Source: Faecalibacterium sp. UBA1360 (lineage in GTDB: Bacteria > Bacillota > Clostridia > Oscillospirales > Ruminococcaceae). From it: a stretch of DNA of 8,623 nt. The position numbers and the translations under genes were made by a program. Positions within the stretch are counted from its first letter, which is position 1, and every line of letters begins with the position of its first letter. The notes beneath the pieces were generated by a model. That model had not been told where the DNA came from, searched no databases, and saw nothing but the letters and a program-made list of their open reading frames with translations. Shown piece after piece: positions 4,734 through 8,623 of the stretch. The DNA lies in contig DBRU01000099.1 of NCBI GenBank assembly GCA_002306375.1, positions 13,387-22,009 of the forward strand, written 5' to 3'.

Positions 4734-5837
4734 TCAGGCAGACAGCGCCATGCGCTGCCAGCCCTCGTCGGCCTTGATCCAAAGGGTGGTGCCCTCCCAG
4801 GCCAGGCCGGGGTACCGGCAGGGGACGACTTCGGCGCCGGTGGCATCCAGCAGCCCCCATTGGCCGTCCCGGCAGACGGCGGCATAGCCGTTTTGCAGGC
4901 AGGCGGCGTATTGAGGCGCGGCGGGGTCGTCGGGGTTGGCGTATTCGCCCATCTCGCCCCAGGTGGCGGAATAGGCGGCGTCGGTGACCAGGTTGCCGCT
5001 GCGGTCCACATAGGCCCAGCCCTCTTCAAGCTGCACCGGGGCCAGGGCTTCGTCCAGGAACCAGCCGGCCTGCAAAGCGCCGGGGATCAACAGGGCGGAA
5101 CCGTCCTGCCGGATGTACCACCACAGGGCCCCCGTGTCGTCGGGCACCGGGTCGCCGGGGAATTTGGGGTTGCCCTCCTCCCCTTCCTCGTGGGCGGAAT
5201 AGACGGGCAAAATGCCGCCGTATTGGTCCCAAAGGGACTCTTTCATTTCGTTCACGTCCCCGGGGGTGCTCCGATAATACCAGCGCAGGGCGCTGAGATC
5301 CACGGCATGGGCGTCCCTGCCCGGGGAATCCAGGTCATAGAAGAAGGAGTCGCTGGCCCCGCCGTGCCCCGGGCACAGCGCGCCGTCCCCCGCTTCGGTG
5401 AGGCTGGCGGACAAGGCGTCAAAGTATTCCCAGGTCATGGGGTCTTCGCTCTGCCAGATCCAGTGCTCCCCCGCCCCGCAGCGCGAAACAGGCACCAGCG
5501 CATAACAGGGCAGGACCTCGGTGCCGTCGGCGCGCAGAAGGCCCCAGCGGCCATCCCGGGACATGGTGAAGTAGCCCTCGCAGGGAAGGCGGGGCTCGGC
5601 CCCGTAATCCGAGATCGTGCGGATCTCGTCATAGGCAAGCACCGTGTCGCCGTCAGGCACCAGGGTGACGCCGGCAGGGTCCGGCGTGGGGGTGGGGCTG
5701 GGCTCCGGGGTGGCGGCGGGCGCAGGTTCGGGGGTGGGGTCCGGGCTCGGCGCGGGCTGCGACGGGGAGGCGGCGGGCGCGCAGGCCGACAGCAGCAGGG
5801 CGGCGGTCAGGCACAGGCAGGCAAGGTCGCGGCGCAT
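4734..5837 (-). CDS. lipoprotein C with WG repeats, mosaic gene
   Basis: Predicted 367-residue surface lipoprotein. The signal peptide has lipobox LSAC (C19), then a Pro/Glu/Ser-rich linker to about residue 54. WG-type repeats appear at about 88-111 (GYFTMSRDGRWGLLRADGTE), 258-290 (GWAYVDRSGNLVTDAAY) and 316-350 (NGYAAVCRDGQWGLLDATGA, then VPCRYPG). The middle section (about 120-255) is acidic and aromatic and I do not recognise it. AAGGAG at 5849-5854 lies about 11 bases before the ATG, and an in-frame TGA at 5844-5846 excludes an earlier start. The first 135 coding-strand bases match gene D almost exactly, while the 3' part matches gene B, so this gene looks assembled by recombination between neighbours. 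It follows D by 38 bases and is probably co-transcribed. Confidence 0.8.
   Translation of the reverse strand: MRRDLACLCLTAALLLSACAPAASPSQPAPSPDPTPEPAPAATPEPSPTPTPDPAGVTLVPDGDTVLAYDEIRTISDYGAEPRLPCEGYFTMSRDGRWGLLRADGTEVLPCYALVPVSRCGAGEHWIWQSEDPMTWEYFDALSASLTEAGDGALCPGHGGASDSFFYDLDSPGRDAHAVDLSALRWYYRSTPGDVNEMKESLWDQYGGILPVYSAHEEGEEGNPKFPGDPVPDDTGALWWYIRQDGSALLIPGALQAGWFLDEALAPVQLEEGWAYVDRSGNLVTDAAYSATWGEMGEYANPDDPAAPQYAACLQNGYAAVCRDGQWGLLDATGAEVVPCRYPGLAWEGTTLWIKADEGWQRMALSA
5692..5826. repeat. direct repeat copy 1, shared signal-peptide/linker DNA (gene C)
   Basis: This 135-base block matches 6795-6929 with two mismatches (5709 and 5724); 5725-5826 is identical over 102 bases. It encodes residues 5-49 of C, covering most of the signal peptide, the lipobox and the first part of the Pro-rich linker. 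Beyond the block the two genes encode unrelated mature domains. Identity this high, including third codon positions, points to recent duplication or ongoing gene conversion. Confidence 0.9.
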
Positions 5838-5875
5838 ACAGGGTCACGCTCCTTTTCCTTATGATCGAACAGACG

Positions 5876-6940
5876 TCAGAACGGCAGGCCCAGTTTGTCC
5901 ACCCGCCAGCCGGTCTCGGTGGGGATCAGGCGCACTTCGCCGATTCTGGCCGTATCGGGGGTATAGTCATAGTCCTCCTGTCCCCAGCCCCGGAAGTCCT
6001 CACGCTCGATGGTCAGGGACAGCTGCCGGAACACAATACTGCCGTCCGGCTGTAATTCCGGCTGGGTGTAGACGGTGCCGCAGTGGGCGATGTTGCTGCC
6101 CCGGTCCCCCATGCCGAAAACGATGGTATCGTCCGGGCCCTGGTAGTAGGTCGCGTTCTCCCACGAGCCATCGTCCGGCAGAGGTCCGCTGAGCATCCCG
6201 GCGCACCGCTCCGCCGAGAAGATGTTGCCCAGGTACCGTTCCAGATCGGTGTAGCGGGTGTACAAAGCGCCGTCGGTGGAGATATAGTAGCCTTCTTCTT
6301 GTTGATATTCGCTGGGATCAATACCGAGGTGCAAATCGATATGCTCGTACAGGAAATCATAGGCTGCCGCCATGGCCGCGGCTGCCTGCTCGTCCAGAGC
6401 GGCGGGTACCGTATAGGTGTTCACCGCCTCGGTGCGGGTAAAGGCCACCCAGGGCGTTTCGATGGTCACATCCTGCATCTCGATCTGCGGCAGGACATAG
6501 GCATCCTCCAGGCAAAGGTTATAATAGCCGCTGGCAAAATCGCTGATCTCCGGGTCCGGGTTCATGGCCCGGAAGGTCTCCCAGGGGATGTTGTAGGCTT
6601 CGGCGGCTTCTTCCAGGGTACCGGGCCAGTAATAGATCTTCAGTTTTACCGTTTCCGGCCAGTTCACGTCCTCATCCAGGTCCAAATCCCCCGGCGCAAA
6701 GGAAAAGCTCGGGGCATTTTCCGGCATGGCGGCCAGCCAGGTATCCAGCGACACCGGCGTATAGGACGGGGACGGGGTCGGCTCCGGGGAGGGCGTGGGG
6801 CTGGGCTCCGGCGTGGCGGCGGGCGCGGGTTCGGGGGTGGGGTCCGGGCTCGGCGCGGGCTGCGACGGGGAGGCGGCGGGCGCGCAGGCCGACAGCAGCA
6901 GGGCGGCGGTCAGGCACAGGCAGGCAAGGCGGGTACGCAT
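5876..6940 (-). CDS. lipoprotein D, LysM-like plus possible IseA-like domain
   Basis: Predicted 354-residue surface lipoprotein. The signal peptide has lipobox LSAC (C19), followed by a Pro/Glu/Ser linker to about residue 62. A divergent LysM-like stretch lies at about 97-145 (VKLKIYYWPGTLEEAAEAYN, then FRAMNPDP). The C-terminal domain (about 174-354) includes NTYTVPAAL, YTDLERYLGNIFSAERC, YYQGPDDTIVFG, QPELQPDGSIVFR and a terminal TGWRVDKLGLPF. These align with matching motifs in lipoprotein A, so A and D are diverged paralogues. An IseA-like cell-wall hydrolase inhibitor role is possible but unproven. AGAGG at 6950-6954 supports the ATG. It is the first gene of the lipoprotein run, with an extended -10 promoter 63 bases upstream of the ATG. 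Confidence 0.75.
   Translation of the reverse strand: MRTRLACLCLTAALLLSACAPAASPSQPAPSPDPTPEPAPAATPEPSPTPSPEPTPSPSYTPVSLDTWLAAMPENAPSFSFAPGDLDLDEDVNWPETVKLKIYYWPGTLEEAAEAYNIPWETFRAMNPDPEISDFASGYYNLCLEDAYVLPQIEMQDVTIETPWVAFTRTEAVNTYTVPAALDEQAAAAMAAAYDFLYEHIDLHLGIDPSEYQQEEGYYISTDGALYTRYTDLERYLGNIFSAERCAGMLSGPLPDDGSWENATYYQGPDDTIVFGMGDRGSNIAHCGTVYTQPELQPDGSIVFRQLSLTIEREDFRGWGQEDYDYTPDTARIGEVRLIPTETGWRVDKLGLPF
6795..6929. repeat. direct repeat copy 2, shared signal-peptide/linker DNA (gene D)
   Basis: This is the partner of 5692-5826, offset by 1103 bases, with mismatches at 6812 and 6827 and a 102-base identical core (6828-6929). It encodes residues 5-49 of lipoprotein D. The few bases nearest the start codons differ (MRTR in D, MRRD in C), so the identity is internal to the leader rather than extending into the promoter or ribosome binding site. 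Confidence 0.9.
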
Positions 6941-7002
6941 GGTCTATTTCCTCTTTTCCGGCCGCCCCGGGCAGGGAGAGGCGGGCAGCCTTCTTCACCC
7001 TC

Positions 7003-7031
7003 AGTATAGCACAAAGCGCGCCTGCTGCACA
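7003..7031 (-). promoter_or_regulatory. extended -10 promoter for lipoprotein genes D-C-B-A
   Basis: On the minus strand TATACT (7008-7003) is preceded by TG one base upstream, giving TGCTATACT, the same core as the rpsJ promoter. The -35 position at 17-base spacing holds TGTGCA (7031-7026), a poor match to TTGACA, so the extended -10 must carry recognition. The -35 lies inside the stem of the hairpin at 7015-7054. Predicted transcription starts near 6996, about 55 bases before the ATG of D. Confidence 0.5.
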
Positions 7032-7054
7032 GATATGTGCACCGCAGACGCGCT
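7015..7054 (-). terminator. long interrupted hairpin after rqcH, likely terminator
   Basis: The arms are AGCGCG/CGCGCT (7015-7020, 7049-7054), CTGC/GCAG (7022-7025, 7044-7047) and TGCACA/TGTGCA (7026-7031, 7036-7041). They are separated by a one-base mismatch and a CC bulge and close a 4-base loop. On the minus strand the stem follows the rqcH stop by about 39 bases and is followed by UUUGUG, a short and imperfect U-run; on the plus strand GATTTT follows it. It is the best candidate end for the rqcH transcript. It overlaps the -35 region of the next promoter. Confidence 0.45.
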
Positions 7055-7093
7055 GATTTTAGGCAAAATTTACAAGTTTTAAGGTTCGCAGGC

Positions 7094-8623
7094 TCACTTG
7101 ACCCGCAGCTGTTCTTCCAGGCCGGGGCGCGGGGTCACATACACGGTGGTGTACACCTCGTACAGGACCATGCCCGGCTTGGCGCCGTTGGCCTTCCAAA
7201 TGTTTTTGACCTCGGTTGTGTCCACGGCCACCTTGGCCCCGCCGCTCTGGCTGGAATGGAGCACCGCCAGCTCGGCGGCCTCCTGCTTGGTGGCGTCGGG
7301 GATATCCTCGCCCCGGCTCATGACCACCGCATGGCTGCCGGGGGCTTTTTGCACATGGAACCACAGGTCCTTGCCCCGGGCCGTGTGCAGGGTGAGCTTG
7401 TCGTTCTGCACATTGTTGCGGCCCACCAGAATCTCGAACCCGTCGCTGGAACGGTAGCGCAGGAAATCGGCGGGTTTCTGGCGCTTGTCCCGCTGCTTGA
7501 AGTATTTGAGATAGCCCTGGCTTTTGAGCTCGGCCCGGATCTCGTTGAGGGCCGCCTCGCCGGGGGCGGAATCCACCTCGTACAGGACGGTAGCCAGGTA
7601 CTCGATCTCGGTCTCGCCCTCCGCCAGCAGCTTTTTGAGCATCTCGCCGGCGGTCTGCTTCTTCTTGTAGTCCTTGAAGTATTTCTGGGCGTTCTCGTTG
7701 GGGCCGAGACGGGGGTCCAGGCGGATCGTGACCGGCTCGCCGGTGTAATAGTTGTCCACCGTGACCTGCCGGTCCCCCTTGTGGATGGCCCACAGGTTGG
7801 CTTGCAGCAGTTCGCCGTACAAACGCAGGGTGTCGGCCTTCTGGCTTTGGGCCTGCTCCTCCCGCCGGGCGGCCTGCTTGCGCACGGCGCGCTCGTACAT
7901 ATTGTGCACGGCCTTGTACAGTTCCCGGCTTTTCTGGCGCAGGCGCTCGGCCCGGTCCTTGGTGGCGTAGTAGTCCTCCAGCAGGGCGCTGTAGGTGGGA
8001 TACCGGGTCAGTACGGCCTGGGCGCCGTACTGCTGCGGCGCAAAAAAGCTGAACTCCACGGGTTTGAGGGAACCGTCCGCCTGGGGCAGGCGCACGGCCG
8101 TGGGCGCGCCGCCGCCGGCGTGCTGTTCTTTCAGTTCATCCAGGGCTGTGCACAGCGCCTTGCGCTGTTCTTCGTCCAGGTCGCAGGCGGCCAGGGGCGT
8201 TTCGCCCCCGAAGGCGCGCCAGACGGCCTCCCGCAGGACCACCGGGCCCACGCCGCCCACAACCTTGCCCAGGGCCTGGGCCACGGGCAGGTCGGTCTTG
8301 CAGGCCGCGGCCACGATGCCCGCGGCGCTGACGGCCAGGAAATCCGGCTTGGCGGGCTTGGGCGGCAGCGTGTAGGGCAAACCGGGCAGCAGCTGGCGGA
8401 TCTCGCTGTCCTCAAAGTCTACGCGTTTGAGGGCGTCCACGATCTTGCCGTCCCGGAACAGCACCAGGTTGGAGTAGCGGCCCATGAGCTCGGCGGCCAG
8501 GGTGTTGACCACCAGGTCGCCCATCTCGTTGGTGCAGCGGAAATCAAAAAAGACGATGCGGTCCCCCTCTTCCCGGCGCAGGTCGATGAGCCGGCCGCCG
8601 GTCAGGTGCTTGCGCAGCAGCAT
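7094..8623 (-). CDS. rqcH: RqcH (NFACT family) ribosome quality control protein, 5' end missing
   Basis: RqcH binds 50S subunits that still hold peptidyl-tRNA after ribosome splitting and directs C-terminal Ala tailing, marking the chain for degradation. It was formerly annotated as a fibronectin-binding protein. The 509 visible residues begin at MLLRKHLTGG, an internal NFACT-N motif (usually FCMLLRKHL), at the window edge, so about 75 N-terminal residues are missing. The DR pair at visible residues 21-22 corresponds to the Asp-Arg required for tailing in Bacillus subtilis RqcH. Then come a helix-hairpin-helix region (about 95-140), coiled-coil arms (about 214-282 and 305-380) and the NFACT-R domain (about 384-498) with GRNNVQNDKLT, DLWFH and PGSHAVV. 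All landmarks are intact, so it is probably functional. It ends in TGA at 7094-7096. Confidence 0.93.
   Translation of the reverse strand: MLLRKHLTGGRLIDLRREEGDRIVFFDFRCTNEMGDLVVNTLAAELMGRYSNLVLFRDGKIVDALKRVDFEDSEIRQLLPGLPYTLPPKPAKPDFLAVSAAGIVAAACKTDLPVAQALGKVVGGVGPVVLREAVWRAFGGETPLAACDLDEEQRKALCTALDELKEQHAGGGAPTAVRLPQADGSLKPVEFSFFAPQQYGAQAVLTRYPTYSALLEDYYATKDRAERLRQKSRELYKAVHNMYERAVRKQAARREEQAQSQKADTLRLYGELLQANLWAIHKGDRQVTVDNYYTGEPVTIRLDPRLGPNENAQKYFKDYKKKQTAGEMLKKLLAEGETEIEYLATVLYEVDSAPGEAALNEIRAELKSQGYLKYFKQRDKRQKPADFLRYRSSDGFEILVGRNNVQNDKLTLHTARGKDLWFHVQKAPGSHAVVMSRGEDIPDATKQEAAELAVLHSSQSGGAKVAVDTTEVKNIWKANGAKPGMVLYEVYTTVYVTPRPGLEEQLRVK

Noticed and set aside
3597..7009. Gly/Arg-rich open frames on the plus strand opposite the lipoprotein genes
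   Set aside because: They are antisense readings of the Pro/Thr linkers and WG repeats; the Gly-rich runs are the complement of CCN proline codons.
7059..7793. 244-codon minus-strand frame overlapping rqcH
   Set aside because: It is a different reading frame inside rqcH with Gly/Arg/Pro-rich composition; the RqcH frame carries all family motifs.

Overview
This is a high-GC bacterial window in which every convincing gene lies on the minus strand. The gene set is a low-GC-phylum (Bacillota) one: a head-of-cluster S10 ribosomal operon, an RqcH/NFACT gene and strong AGGAGG ribosome binding sites. The high GC and the Pro/Thr/Glu-linked lipoproteins with WG repeats suggest a gut clostridial lineage such as Oscillospiraceae (Faecalibacterium/Gemmiger/Subdoligranulum-like). 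That assignment is inference from gene content; no 16S gene is present.

In transcription order (right to left), the window opens inside rqcH (8623-7094), the ribosome-quality-control factor that adds Ala tails to stalled nascent chains; its first ~75 residues lie beyond the right edge. A ~150-base gap follows, with a long hairpin and an extended -10 promoter. Next come four consecutive lipoprotein genes, here called D (6940-5876), C (5837-4734), B (4664-3576) and A (3536-2568). D and A share one architecture: lipobox, acidic/proline linker, LysM-like segment and a C-terminal domain that may be IseA-like. C and B share another: lipobox, proline linker and WG repeats. C is a visible mosaic: its signal peptide and linker DNA are nearly identical to D's, while its WG tail is ~90% identical to B's.

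A 450-base gene-free stretch (2567-2118) separates the lipoproteins from rpsJ. It holds a weak terminator, an A/T-rich upstream element, a strong extended -10 promoter and a ~340-nt leader. The leader contains a good intrinsic terminator with alternative pairings on both sides, so it looks like a transcription attenuator controlling the ribosomal operon. The operon runs rpsJ (S10), an unusual 174-base gap with two hairpins and a possible 19-residue ORF, then rplC (L3), rplD (L4) and rplW (L23), tightly packed. At the left edge (67-1) small hairpins precede the expected rplB, which is not reached.

The most interesting parts are the rpsJ leader attenuator, the structured rpsJ-rplC gap, and the mosaic lipoprotein cluster at the head of the S10 operon, where many clostridia have fusA/tuf. 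I see no RNA genes, CRISPR arrays, insertion sequences or phage genes.
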